64,000 bases of DNA from Micromonospora inyonensis. GTDB lineage: Bacteria > Actinomycetota > Actinomycetes > Mycobacteriales > Micromonosporaceae. Below the pieces are notes generated by a model. The model saw only the letters and a list, made by a program, of their open reading frames with translations, did not search any database and was not told the DNA's origin. Numbering within the stretch: the stretch's first letter is position 1; each line of letters starts with the position of its first letter. The translations under genes and the position numbers were made by a program. Shown here one piece after another: positions 40,425 through 49,740 of this stretch. The stretch spans positions 372,001 through 436,000 of the forward strand of contig NZ_FMHU01000001.1 of assembly GCF_900091415.1 (NCBI RefSeq), in the 5' to 3' direction.

Positions 40425-43400
40425 TCACCCCAACCGGTACGCCTGCATGATCCTCTGGGTGACCACGCTGCCGTCACTGCCGGTGGCGCTGGCCCGTAAC
40501 GACACCCAGCCCGGCCCGGACGGGTGCCGTACCGTGGCCACCCAGCCGGAGCCCTGCTTCCGCACTCGCGCCGGCTGCCAACTGTCGCCCCCGTCGTACG
40601 AGACGTCCACGGTCAGCGCGGTCACCGTGGCCGCCGGTGTTCCCGGTGGCCGTTGCACCGTCACCGGGATCGTCGCGACCCGCCCGGCCGGGGCGGTGCC
40701 GGTCCCGTCCAGCCCCGGCGCGAAGCGGACCGCCATCGCGGGCTGCCCGACCGGGGCGTCCCCCGGCACGCGGGCGGAGCGGAACGTCCAACTCGCGGCC
40801 ACTTCGGTGCTCAGGTCGGTGAAGTCCCGGGCGGCGAACACCTCCAGCCGGTACTCGGCGGCCTCCGGTGGGACGACGAACAGACCGGACCCGGCGGAGG
40901 GGCTCTCCCCGACCAGCTCGCCGTTGCGGTACAGGACCGTCCGCTCGGTGTCGGCGAACGAGATTCCGGCATGGCCGCGGGCGTCGCTGAACACCGGGAT
41001 GTCCACCAGGATCGTGTCGCCGTACCGGGTGATGCCGGAGTCCGGCGCGGGAAGGGCCGGCCCCGACGGCGCGCCGTTCCACTCGTCCCGGTGGGAGCGC
41101 CCCGCCGGGTAGGCGACCGGTTCCGAGAAGTGCGTCGTGCGGCTCTCCAACCACCCGCCGTCGGCGCGTTCCCCGGTCCCCAGGATCGACCACCAGCGCA
41201 GCCCGGCGGCGGCGTTGACGTACTCGACCCGGCTGCCGGGCAGGGCGGTGGGCAGCGCGACCGCGTACGCGAAGCCGACCCCCTCCTGCCGCGGGAAGAC
41301 CACCCGGTCCGCTTCCACCGTGGGGTCACCGAGGAACCGTTGATGGACGGCGGCCAGGTCACGGTGACGGTAGTCCCGGACGAACCCGGTCGGCACCGTG
41401 CCGCCGAACGTCTCGCTCAGCGCGTACAGGTACGGGCTGACCTCCGCCTCGCGGTGGACCCACTGACTGGAGATCGAGCTGACGAACCGCTCCGCCGGGA
41501 CACTTCCGCCGACCCGGCCGGTCCGGACGCCGGTGAAGTCGTCGCCCCCCACGCCGAAGCCGTAGGAGCCGTGGTCGGCGGTGAAGTGCACGGTGACGTT
41601 CACCATCCCCGGCACCGCCGAATCGTCGGGCACGGCCATCCGGACCGGCCCGGTCCGCCGTGCGTCGACGGTGACCCGGGTGTCCCCGTCGAGGGTCAGT
41701 TCCGGCTGGGCGAGCAGGGCGAAGCCGCCTTGGGCCTCGGTGAAGAGGGCACTGGCCAGCCCGTAGCGGCCCTTCGGGACCCGGACCGTGATCACGTCGC
41801 CGGCACCGTGGAGCTCCTGCACGTACCACTGGTCGAGGCCGTAGAGCTGGGTCCAGTGGTCGTTCGCGCGCGCCCCGGTCCCGTCGAGGATCTCGACGGT
41901 CAACTGGTAGCTCTCTACCTCCCGGTGCACGGTCAGCGGGGTCGCCACCGTGCCGGCGTCGGAGCGGGCCACGAGCCGGCCGGTGTAGTACCCGTCGGGC
42001 CCGGCCACGCTGGTGTCAGCGGCGACCGGCACCTCCGCCCGACCACCGGCCGGGACGGTCACCCGGTCCGCGCCGAGCCGGAACATGCCGGCCGGCGCGG
42101 GCGCGCCGTCGGGGCCGGTGACCACCAGGGTCAGGTGCAGGGTCACCGGACTGCCGCCGGGGTTGCGGTACGCCACCGACCGGACGACCGGGGCATCGTC
42201 GTGGTGCGGCCACATGGTCCGGCCGAACGAGACGCTGGGCGGGTCGCTGGTGACCCGCTGGTCGACGGCGGCGGCCACGTCGACCCGGCCCGCGCCCTGC
42301 TGGAAGACGGTTTGCTCCGGGTGCGCCCGCGCCGAGGCCATCAGGAGGGCCTTGAGCTGACCCGCGTCCGCCCCGGGACGCTGCTGGGCCAGGAGCGCCG
42401 CCGCGCCGGCCACCTGCGGGGCGGCCATCGAGGTGCCGGAGAGGCTCACGTGGCGTTCCCCGACCGGGTCGCCGATCTGTCCCCTGGCGGCCCGTGCCGC
42501 GACGATGCCGACACCCGGTGCGGTGACGTCGGGCTTGATTCCCTCGTCGTACGGGCGGGGGCCCCGGCTGGAGAACTCGGCGAGGTCGTCCGCGCGGTCC
42601 ACGGCGCCGACGGTCAACGCCGCGTCCGCGCTGCCCGGGGAGCTGACCGAGGCGTCGGAGCCGTCGTTGCCGGCGGCGATCACGAAGAGCGCACCGGTCT
42701 GCGCGGTGAGCTTTCCGACCGCCTCCTCCAACGGGTCGACCTGCGGGGTGTCCGGGCCACCCAGGCTCAGGTTGACCACCGCGGCCCGCTGCTCGACCGT
42801 GGCCCACTGCATGCCGGCCAGGATCGCCGACTCGGTGCAGAACTCGCTCTCGCACACCTTGCCGGAGAGCAGGGTGGCGTCCGGCGCGACCCCGCGGTAC
42901 CGGCCGTCGGCGGCGGCTCCGCTGCCGGCGATGATCGACGCGACGTGGGTGCCGTGCCCGACCGTGTCGTCTCCGTCGGCGGTCTCGGCGAAGTTGCGGC
43001 TCTCCGCGACCCGTCCGGCCAGGTCCGGATGCGTCGCGTCGACGCCGGTGTCGAGCACCGCCACCCGTACGCCCCGACCGGTCCACCCGTCGCGGTGCGC
43101 CTCGGGCGCGCCGATCTGGGCCACGCTCCGGTCCAGGTTCACCCGACGCCGGCCGTCCAGCCAGATCCGGTCGACGCCCCCCGTCGTGTCGACCCGGTTG
43201 CCGGCCGTACCGGTGGTGAGCGCCGCCCAGACGGCGGCGGCCCGGTCCTTCGTGGCCGCGACCGCCGCGCCGCCGATGGCGGGCAGGTCCCGGGTGACGC
43301 GGGTGCCGACGGGAGGGGCCTTCCGTTCCGCCCCGCCCCGGTACCGCACCAGCAGCGGCAGGGTGTCCCGCCGCGCGTCGTCGTACCCGGCGGAGACCAG

Positions 43401-43730
43401 TTCGGTGACGTCGAAGAGCCGCTGGTCCACCCGACCGGACCGGACCAGGTGCACCGCGTCCCAGGGCAGGACGGAGAGGTGGTCCCCGGTCCGGCGGGTC
43501 ACGAACGTCATGCCGGCCCGCCCGGAACCCGGGCGGACGCTGACCGCGGTGCCCCCGGTGACCGTGACCCGGTCCCCGGTGATCAGTGTGACCGTTACCG
43601 GACGTCCGGCACCCGTGGCCGTTGCCGGGGTGACGGCCGGTCCGGGGCCGGTCGCGGCCGGAGCGGACGACGCGGGCGGTACGGCCGTGGCCGCGCCGAG
43701 CAGCAGACCCAGGACCAGCCCGACACCCAC
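40425..43730 (-). CDS. Secreted multidomain subtilisin-like (S8) serine protease
   Basis: A protein of about 1101 residues with a hydrophobic signal-like start (VGLVLGLLLGAATAVPPASSA), a propeptide-like region, and a subtilase domain: Asp in VAVLDTGVDATHPD (about 223), His in GHGTHVASI (about 260) and Ser in LSGTSMAAPQVAGA (about 429). The 600 residues after it are beta-rich repeats and a jelly-roll-like C-terminus. It would degrade proteins outside the cell. GTG 43730 gives a signal peptide without positive charges; a strong AAGGAGGT site belongs to an ATG at 43746 that is out of frame by one base, so the true N-terminus is uncertain. Confidence 0.85.
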   Translation of the reverse strand: MGVGLVLGLLLGAATAVPPASSAPAATGPGPAVTPATATGAGRPVTVTLITGDRVTVTGGTAVSVRPGSGRAGMTFVTRRTGDHLSVLPWDAVHLVRSGRVDQRLFDVTELVSAGYDDARRDTLPLLVRYRGGAERKAPPVGTRVTRDLPAIGGAAVAATKDRAAAVWAALTTGTAGNRVDTTGGVDRIWLDGRRRVNLDRSVAQIGAPEAHRDGWTGRGVRVAVLDTGVDATHPDLAGRVAESRNFAETADGDDTVGHGTHVASIIAGSGAAADGRYRGVAPDATLLSGKVCESEFCTESAILAGMQWATVEQRAAVVNLSLGGPDTPQVDPLEEAVGKLTAQTGALFVIAAGNDGSDASVSSPGSADAALTVGAVDRADDLAEFSSRGPRPYDEGIKPDVTAPGVGIVAARAARGQIGDPVGERHVSLSGTSMAAPQVAGAAALLAQQRPGADAGQLKALLMASARAHPEQTVFQQGAGRVDVAAAVDQRVTSDPPSVSFGRTMWPHHDDAPVVRSVAYRNPGGSPVTLHLTLVVTGPDGAPAPAGMFRLGADRVTVPAGGRAEVPVAADTSVAGPDGYYTGRLVARSDAGTVATPLTVHREVESYQLTVEILDGTGARANDHWTQLYGLDQWYVQELHGAGDVITVRVPKGRYGLASALFTEAQGGFALLAQPELTLDGDTRVTVDARRTGPVRMAVPDDSAVPGMVNVTVHFTADHGSYGFGVGGDDFTGVRTGRVGGSVPAERFVSSISSQWVHREAEVSPYLYALSETFGGTVPTGFVRDYRHRDLAAVHQRFLGDPTVEADRVVFPRQEGVGFAYAVALPTALPGSRVEYVNAAAGLRWWSILGTGERADGGWLESRTTHFSEPVAYPAGRSHRDEWNGAPSGPALPAPDSGITRYGDTILVDIPVFSDARGHAGISFADTERTVLYRNGELVGESPSAGSGLFVVPPEAAEYRLEVFAARDFTDLSTEVAASWTFRSARVPGDAPVGQPAMAVRFAPGLDGTGTAPAGRVATIPVTVQRPPGTPAATVTALTVDVSYDGGDSWQPARVRKQGSGWVATVRHPSGPGWVSLRASATGSDGSVVTQRIMQAYRLG

Positions 43731-43916
43731 GGATTTCCCTGTTCATGGCACGCGACCTCCTTGAGGAGCGTTCTCGTCGATGCTGATCACATCGACACGG
43801 CCCGCCCCACGTTTCCATATCAGATCTCCACAAAATGTCCTTGATCCGACCAGAAAACCCGGAACCATATGCAACCTTCCTGGCCTGCCGGCCGTCCCTG
43901 CGGCATGCTCGACGGG

Positions 43917-44474
43917 GTGACGTCGATGAGGGAACGCATGCTCGCCGGGGATCTGTACCGGGCGGACGACCCGGAGATCCTCGCCGAACTGGACTGGGCC
44001 GCCCTCGCGATGGAGCGGTTCAACGGCAGTCGCGCGGACGACCCCGAGGGCCGGCTCGCCACCCTCCGGGAGCTGCTCGGCTCAGTCGGCGAGGGCACCT
44101 GGGTCCGGCCACCGTTCCACTGCGACTACGGCTCCCGGATCACCATCGGGCCACGCGGGTTCGTCAACGTCAACGCGGTCTTCCTGGACGTCGCCCCGAT
44201 CACCATCGGCGCCGACGCGCAGATCGGGCCGAACGTGCAACTGCTCACCGCCACCCACCCGGTCGAACCGGAGCCCCGCCGGGACAAGTGGGAGGCGGCC
44301 CGCCCGATCACCATCGGCGACAACGTCTGGCTCGGCGGTGGCGTGATCGTGCTCCCCGGGGTCACCATCGGGGACAACACCGTGGTGGGCGCGGGCGCGG
44401 TGGTCACCCGGGACCTGCCACCGAACGTAGTGGCCGTCGGTAACCCCGCCCGCGCGGTCCGCACTTTCGGCTGA
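43917..44474 (+). CDS. Hexapeptide-repeat O-acetyltransferase (maltose/galactoside type)
   Basis: A 185-residue acetyltransferase of the Mac/LacA type: N-terminal RERMLAGDLYRADDPE (Mac domain), then left-handed beta-helix repeats (RITIGPRGFVNVNAVFLD, TIGADAQIGPNV) with catalytic His in LLTATHP and the usual GVTIGDNTVVGAGAVVT end. It acetylates a sugar or sugar-like acceptor with acetyl-CoA. GTG 43917 is my choice; ATG 43926 is also possible. Divergent from the S8 protease gene. Confidence 0.85.
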   Translation: MTSMRERMLAGDLYRADDPEILAELDWAALAMERFNGSRADDPEGRLATLRELLGSVGEGTWVRPPFHCDYGSRITIGPRGFVNVNAVFLDVAPITIGADAQIGPNVQLLTATHPVEPEPRRDKWEAARPITIGDNVWLGGGVIVLPGVTIGDNTVVGAGAVVTRDLPPNVVAVGNPARAVRTFG

Positions 44475-44576
44475 CCGCCTCGGATCCATCTGAGCTGCAA
44501 AAACGGATAGAACTACTGGCCCCACCCGCCCCCATCGGAGCACTCTGGGTAGTGACGCCGTCACCGGGAGGCAGGG

Positions 44577-47114
44577 ATGGCTGGTCGAGTGCTCGAACTA
44601 CGCGTGCACGGCGTGTCCAATACGCCACCGGACGAGCTGCTGGGCCTGCTCCCGGAACCGGACGGACCACCCCCGCAGCCGTGGCTCGTCGCCGGTGACG
44701 AGGTCACCGGCTTCTACCGTCGCCCCGGGTCCGACCAGGACGAGCGGGTCACGGTCGAGGCGTACAGCTGGGGTCGGCTGACCTCGGGCGCGCGGACCGC
44801 GCGGGACGTCGAACGCGCACTCTGGACGGTGCTGCTCCCGTTCACCCTCGCCAACGTCGCCCTGCACGCCCGGCCGGAGATCCCCGCCGACCCGGAGCGG
44901 GAACGGTGGTCCTGCCGTGCCGGCATCGTCGGCTGGCTGATCCGGCTGTTCTGTCTCAGCCTGACCGGCACCCTGGTCCTCACCGCCACCGGAATCGGGG
45001 TCGACCTGATCGGCTGGCAGTGCGTGGACCGGAGCTGCCTGCGCCGGCTGCCCGGCCCCTGGGAGTTCCTCGGGCACGGCTGGTGGAGCCAGGACGCGCA
45101 CGCGCTCGCCGTCGGGCTGCTGGTGCCACTCGCCCTGATCGCGCTGGTCGGGCTGCTCAGCTGGCGTACCTACCAGTACGAGGCGGAGATGCCGGTCGGA
45201 CCGGGCGTCGTCCCCCCGGTCGGGGTGCCGATGGTCAACCCGTTGCAGGACCCCACCTTCTGGTGCGGCGAGGGGCAGCTACGGCGGGCCGCCGTGCTGC
45301 ACCTGTGCACCGGTACGGCCGTCGCGGCGGCGGTACCGCTCGGCGCGGTACTGGTGATGGACCCGCCGGCCGGACCACGGGCCGTCCTCGCCGGGCTCAC
45401 CGTGGCCCTGCTGGTGCTCCCGGTGACGGTCGCCGTGGTGGCCCTCGGTCGGCCGTACCTCACCCGACGCGGTGGCCGGACCCCGCTCGGGCCGTACAGC
45501 GCCCTGGTCGTGGTCAGCACGCTGGGCGGATTGGCCGGCACCTTCGCGCTCCTGCTCCTGCCCGACGGCCCGGCCGGCGTGCCCCTCGCCGAGCTGCGCC
45601 CGCCGCACGGCTGCGTCGCCACACCGGACGCCGCCGGCTGCCGGGCCGACCGTTCCCTGCCCGGCTACGACGGGGTGATCGCCGGGTGGGGCGTCGGGCA
45701 GCTGTTCCTGCTGGTCGCGATCGGCGCGGTCGCCCGCTCGGGGCGGCGGGCGCTCGTCGTACCGGCCGGCGCGGGGCTCGCCCTGGTGGCCGCGGTCGCC
45801 TGGACGTCCGGCTGGCTGCCCGGGGCGTCCGCGCCACCCGAGGGCCCCGACCTGTGGATGCTGGTGGGCTCGGCGGTCGCGGTGGCCGGCACCGGGCTCC
45901 TCCTCCCCCGCGCCGCCCCGGTCGACCCGCCCGGGACGGGGCACACCGGGCTGGCCTGGGGTGGTCGGGGCCCGATGCTGATCGCCGGGCTCGGCTGGCT
46001 GCTCGCCGTCGCGTACTGCACGGGGGTGGTCTACTGGGTCGGCAACCGGCTCAACCCCGACGACCGGGTCGGCGTCGTCCCGCCCGTGCCGGTGACCTGG
46101 GCCGGGCTGGTGTTCGGCGGATCGCTGCTGGTCGTCCTCGTCAGCGCCGTCCATGCCGGGATGCTCTTCGCCCGGCTGCGCCGGCAGGAGTACCAGCACC
46201 TCAGCCTGCCCGGCCGCCGGCTCTCCGCCCACGACCTGCGCCGCTGCCGGGACGTGAGCACGTTCCGTGCCCTGCACCGACTCGTCGGCGAACACGCGAT
46301 CCGGCTCGGCGGGTGGTGCGGCGCGGCACTGCTCGCCCTCGCCGCGCTCGGCTGCGTCGCCGCGCTCTCCGGGACCGGTCCCCACCGTGCGCCGGACAGC
46401 GGCTGGGCGGCACTGGTCGACGGGGCGGCCGACGCCGGAGACCGGCTCCTCGGCTTGCTGCCCGTGGTGGTCGCGACGCTGGGCCTGCTGGTGTACCGCA
46501 ACGACACCGTCCGCCGGTCCGTCGGCGTGATCTGGGACGTCGGCACGTTCTGGCCCCGGTCCGCCCACCCGTTCGCCCCGCCCAGCTACGCCGAACGCGC
46601 CGTACCGGAGTTGCAGACCCGCACCGCCGGCCTGCTGGCGCTGCCCGAGGACGACCCGCGCGGGGTGGCGGGCATCATCCTCTCCGGGCACAGCCAGGGC
46701 GCGGTGATCTGCGCGGCCGTGCTCCTCCAGTTGCCGGCCCGCTGGCGGCGCCGGGTCCGGTTCTTCTCGTACGGCTGCCAGCTGACCCGGCTCTACGGGC
46801 GGGTCTTCCCGGCGTACTTCGGCCCCCACCGGTTGCCGGTGCTGGCCGACGCGCTCACCGACCGGCACGGTCGCACCGGCTGGACGAACTTCTGGCGGGA
46901 GACCGACCCGTTGGGCTGGCCGGTGCCCGCCGCCCACCGTCAGGTCAGCGTGCGGGACCCGGAGGGGCTGCACCCGACCGGCGGCGAGGTCGTCGACCCG
47001 CCGATCCGCAACCACGGCGGGTACCCGGAGTCCCCGGAGTTCCTCGTCGAGCGGGAGCGGGTGGCGGGGCTGCTGCGCGGGACCGTCCCGTCACCCCGGG
47101 AGGGGGTCGGCTAG
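44577..47114 (+). CDS. Polytopic membrane protein with alpha/beta-hydrolase motifs at both ends
   Basis: An 845-residue protein. It opens with VLELRVHGVSNTPPDELL, which looks like the first core strand and HG oxyanion loop of an alpha/beta hydrolase. About ten transmembrane helices follow (about 115-640). The C-terminal 200 residues contain the nucleophile elbow LSGHSQGAV (Ser about 704), a candidate Asp in FWRETDPLGWP (about 779) and His in RNHGGYPESP (about 815). I infer a lipase/esterase-like domain interrupted by a membrane domain. Substrate unknown. ATG 44577 has GGGAGG upstream. Its 3' end overlaps the convergent kinase gene by 24 bases. Confidence 0.7.
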   Translation: MAGRVLELRVHGVSNTPPDELLGLLPEPDGPPPQPWLVAGDEVTGFYRRPGSDQDERVTVEAYSWGRLTSGARTARDVERALWTVLLPFTLANVALHARPEIPADPERERWSCRAGIVGWLIRLFCLSLTGTLVLTATGIGVDLIGWQCVDRSCLRRLPGPWEFLGHGWWSQDAHALAVGLLVPLALIALVGLLSWRTYQYEAEMPVGPGVVPPVGVPMVNPLQDPTFWCGEGQLRRAAVLHLCTGTAVAAAVPLGAVLVMDPPAGPRAVLAGLTVALLVLPVTVAVVALGRPYLTRRGGRTPLGPYSALVVVSTLGGLAGTFALLLLPDGPAGVPLAELRPPHGCVATPDAAGCRADRSLPGYDGVIAGWGVGQLFLLVAIGAVARSGRRALVVPAGAGLALVAAVAWTSGWLPGASAPPEGPDLWMLVGSAVAVAGTGLLLPRAAPVDPPGTGHTGLAWGGRGPMLIAGLGWLLAVAYCTGVVYWVGNRLNPDDRVGVVPPVPVTWAGLVFGGSLLVVLVSAVHAGMLFARLRRQEYQHLSLPGRRLSAHDLRRCRDVSTFRALHRLVGEHAIRLGGWCGAALLALAALGCVAALSGTGPHRAPDSGWAALVDGAADAGDRLLGLLPVVVATLGLLVYRNDTVRRSVGVIWDVGTFWPRSAHPFAPPSYAERAVPELQTRTAGLLALPEDDPRGVAGIILSGHSQGAVICAAVLLQLPARWRRRVRFFSYGCQLTRLYGRVFPAYFGPHRLPVLADALTDRHGRTGWTNFWRETDPLGWPVPAAHRQVSVRDPEGLHPTGGEVVDPPIRNHGGYPESPEFLVERERVAGLLRGTVPSPREGVG

Positions 47115-47762
47115 CCGGACCACCAGGTCGGCGCGGTGCGCGGTGCCGGCCACCAGGGCCGCGTTCGCCTCGTCGGACCCGCGCGCCCAGCGCTCCGCCT
47201 CGGCCGGCGACCGGCCGTACGCGACGTGCCGGGCGGTGAGCCGGCGCCGCCGCAGCCCGGCGTCCAGGTCGAGGAACCAGGCGTCGTGCAGCAGGGTGCG
47301 GACCTCGTCCCAGGGGTCGTCGGGAAGGAGGAGGTAGTTGCCCTCGGTCACCACGAGCGTGACCCAGGGCGGCACCGCGATCGACCCGGCGACGGGTTCC
47401 TCGATCTCGCGGTGGAAGGCCGGCGCGTACACGGCGACCGGCTCCAGCCGGTGCAGCCGGCGCAGCAACGCCGCGAAGCCGTACGCGTCGAAGGTCTCCA
47501 CCGCGCCCTTGCGGTCGGCCAGACCGAGCCGGTCCAGCTCCGCCTGGGCGAGGTGGAAGCCGTCCATCGGCACCAGCCGGGCGGTCGGCCCGACCTCGGC
47601 GACGATCCGCTCGGCGAGGGTCGACTTCCCCGCACCGGGAGCCCCGGCGATGCCGAGCAGCTGCCGGGGCCCGGCGACGGCCAGCTCCCGGGCCCGGGCC
47701 ACCAGCTCGTCGACCGGGCACTCCCGGGCCGGCACGGGACCGGGCGCGGACGGCCGGGGCAT
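47091..47762 (-). CDS. P-loop nucleoside/pantothenate-type kinase
   Basis: A 223-residue P-loop kinase of the uridine kinase/CoaA/fructokinase-like group: Walker A GAPGAGKS (about 40-47), MDGFHLAQAEL (substrate Asp region), then VTEGNYLLL and RRRLTARHVAYGRSP (lid). The acceptor is not clear from sequence. ATG 47762 overlaps the SIMPL gene stop by one base (TGATG), so both are co-translated. The C-terminus overlaps the convergent membrane hydrolase gene. Confidence 0.82.
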   Translation of the reverse strand: MPRPSAPGPVPARECPVDELVARARELAVAGPRQLLGIAGAPGAGKSTLAERIVAEVGPTARLVPMDGFHLAQAELDRLGLADRKGAVETFDAYGFAALLRRLHRLEPVAVYAPAFHREIEEPVAGSIAVPPWVTLVVTEGNYLLLPDDPWDEVRTLLHDAWFLDLDAGLRRRRLTARHVAYGRSPAEAERWARGSDEANAALVAGTAHRADLVVRLADPLPG

Positions 47763-48409
47763 CAGCCCAGAACCGGCTCGCTGATCGCGAACCGTGCCTC
47801 GACGGCGGCCTGGACGGTCTGCTGCTGCGGGTCGAGGTCGATCTCCGGGGCCCCGGCTGACTCCGCCACGCCCGTGAAGCCGGCCGCCCGGAACGTCATC
47901 GGCTGGGCGGCCATCCCCGAATCGGAGAGTTCGATCAGGCCGGTCACCCGGGCACCGAGCGCCTCGGCGTACTCCCGGGCCCGGTTGAGCGCCTCGGCGA
48001 TGGCGGCCTGCCGCGCCTGGCGGTGCACCGGGCTGTCCGGCCGCAGCGACCACCACGGGCCGGCGACCGAGACCTGGTCCTGGTCGGCCAGCCGGAGCAT
48101 CAGCTCGCCGAGGGCGGCGAAGTCGGTGACCGTGACCGTGGTGGTGACGCTGCCGTGGTACGCGACCACCCGCTCGCCGGAACGCTTCAACTCGGGCCGG
48201 ACCCGCAGCTCACCGGTCTCCCGGCGGTCCACCGCCGGACCGTAGCCGTCGAGCAGCACCCGGATCGCGGCGGCCCGCTCGGCCAGCCGGGTCAGGGTCA
48301 CCTCGCGGTCCCGGTCACGGGCCATCGCGGTCACCGTGAAGCGGGCGATCTCGGGCGCCACCTCCCGGTACGCTTCGCCGCGTACCGTCACCACCGGTCC
48401 GTCCACCAT
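47762..48409 (-). CDS. SIMPL-domain (DUF541) protein
   Basis: A 215-residue SIMPL-domain protein: VVTVRGEAYREVAPEIARFTVT at the start and a regular QARQAAIAEALNRAREYAEALG helix. The family (for example Brucella BP26, human SIMPL) forms oligomeric channels or chaperone-like shells. Unlike many members, it has no signal peptide, so it is likely cytoplasmic. ATG 48409 follows a leaderless -10. Operon with the kinase gene. Confidence 0.85.
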   Translation of the reverse strand: MVDGPVVTVRGEAYREVAPEIARFTVTAMARDRDREVTLTRLAERAAAIRVLLDGYGPAVDRRETGELRVRPELKRSGERVVAYHGSVTTTVTVTDFAALGELMLRLADQDQVSVAGPWWSLRPDSPVHRQARQAAIAEALNRAREYAEALGARVTGLIELSDSGMAAQPMTFRAAGFTGVAESAGAPEIDLDPQQQTVQAAVEARFAISEPVLG

Positions 48410-48415
48410 GAGCTC

Positions 48416-48421
48416 ACCCTA
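48416..48421 (-). promoter_or_regulatory. Leaderless promoter -10 (TAGGGT) of the SIMPL-kinase operon
   Basis: TAGGGT on the minus strand ends 6 bases before ATG 48409. Confidence 0.6.
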
Positions 48422-48433
48422 ACCGCGCTCCGC

Positions 48434-49510
48434 CTACCCCGCCGGCTTGTGCGCGGTGTACTCGACCGTCGTACCGCTCACCCGGCACCCACCGAGGTGC
48501 CCGCCGGCCGAACCGAGCGCGAGCAGGAACCCCAGCTCGTCCGGGCTGCCCGCAGGCCCACCCGGCCCGCCGGCCGCCGGAGCACCGGCGACCGCCCCGG
48601 GGCGGTCGCCGGGAACGGTCGGGAAGGTGCGCCGGAACTCGGTGAAGGTCCGGCCGAGCAGGGCGGACCGCGCCGTTCGGGCCTCCCGGCAGGCGGCGGT
48701 GAGCGCACCGGCGTCGGCGTCGGCGAGCGCGCCGGCCAACTCGTCCAGGAAGGACCGGACACCGGCCAGTTCCCGCAGTACGTACTCCCGGTTGTCGAGC
48801 AGCATGTTGGCGGTCCGCTCGGCCGGCGCACCGGCCACCCGGCTGCCGTCCCGGAAGCTCCCGGCGGCCAACGCCAGCACCGCGTCACGCAGCGTGGAAC
48901 GGCCGGCGGCGCCGGCCAGGGCCCCGGCCAGCAGGTGCGGCACATGCGAGGAGAGCGCCACCACCGCGTCGTGCCCGTCGGCCGCCATCGGCACCACCCG
49001 CGCCCGGAAGACCTCCAGGATCAGCGCGGCCAGCCTCCGGAACGAGGCGAGCCCCGGCCCCGCCGAGGGGCAGAGCACCCAGGCGGCACCGGCGAAGAGG
49101 TCCGGTTCGGCGGCGCCGATCCCGGCCCGGTCGGTGCCGGCCATCGGGTGCCCCGGTACGAAGCGGTGGGTCAGGCCGTGCGCGGCGGCGAGGGCGGCCA
49201 GACCCGACTTGGTGCTGCCCACGTCGGTGAGGATGCACTCCTCGCCGGTCGCCGCCGCGACCGTCGGCAGGGTCTGCGGCAGGGTCGGCAACGGCCCGCA
49301 GAGGAAGACCACGTTCCGGCCGACGACCGCCTCGGTCAGCTCGTCGGGGCAGGTGACCCCACTACCACGGGCCGCCAGGCGGGTCGCCGGGTCCGGGTCC
49401 CACCCGGTCACGTCGAGGCCGGCCCGGTGCAGCCGGAGCAGGACCGAGCCACCGATCAGGCCGGTACCGACCACCGCCGCCCGAACCCGCGCCCCGGAGC
49501 TTGCCGCCAT
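48434..49510 (-). CDS. tyrA: Prephenate (or arogenate) dehydrogenase TyrA
   Basis: A 358-residue TyrA: NAD-binding GTGLIGGSVLLRL (about 16-28), then TDVGSTK and HPMAGTDRAGIGAA, the prephenate/arogenate site, and a helical C-terminal dimerisation domain (HVPHLLAGAL). It makes 4-hydroxyphenylpyruvate or tyrosine. ATG 49510 has GAGG and GGGAAG upstream. The open frame continues further up but loses family similarity. Whether prephenate or arogenate is the substrate cannot be told. Confidence 0.9.
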   Translation of the reverse strand: MAASSGARVRAAVVGTGLIGGSVLLRLHRAGLDVTGWDPDPATRLAARGSGVTCPDELTEAVVGRNVVFLCGPLPTLPQTLPTVAAATGEECILTDVGSTKSGLAALAAAHGLTHRFVPGHPMAGTDRAGIGAAEPDLFAGAAWVLCPSAGPGLASFRRLAALILEVFRARVVPMAADGHDAVVALSSHVPHLLAGALAGAAGRSTLRDAVLALAAGSFRDGSRVAGAPAERTANMLLDNREYVLRELAGVRSFLDELAGALADADAGALTAACREARTARSALLGRTFTEFRRTFPTVPGDRPGAVAGAPAAGGPGGPAGSPDELGFLLALGSAGGHLGGCRVSGTTVEYTAHKPAG

Positions 49511-49740
49511 CTTCCCTACCTCGGGTTCCGCTCGGTGCGGGTCCCAACCGACCCGTTCGAGCGCCGAGGATATCCCCTGCACGGCCCGACGCGGACGGCC
49601 GCGCCGCCCACGACCAGCACGCGGACGGCCCACCCGCAGTCGGTAAGCGGTCGTGCCGACCTCCCGCCGCAGGCGCTCGAAGGCCCCGACGGCGAGGTAC
49701 GACCAGGGCCGGTCTTTCCTGGCGCTCCCGGCGGAAGCCG

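Noticed and set aside
49511..49740. N-terminal extension of tyrA or a separate small gene
   Set aside because: The frame stays open but lacks TyrA similarity; ATG 49510 has a good ribosome-binding site and begins at the family's usual N-terminus.
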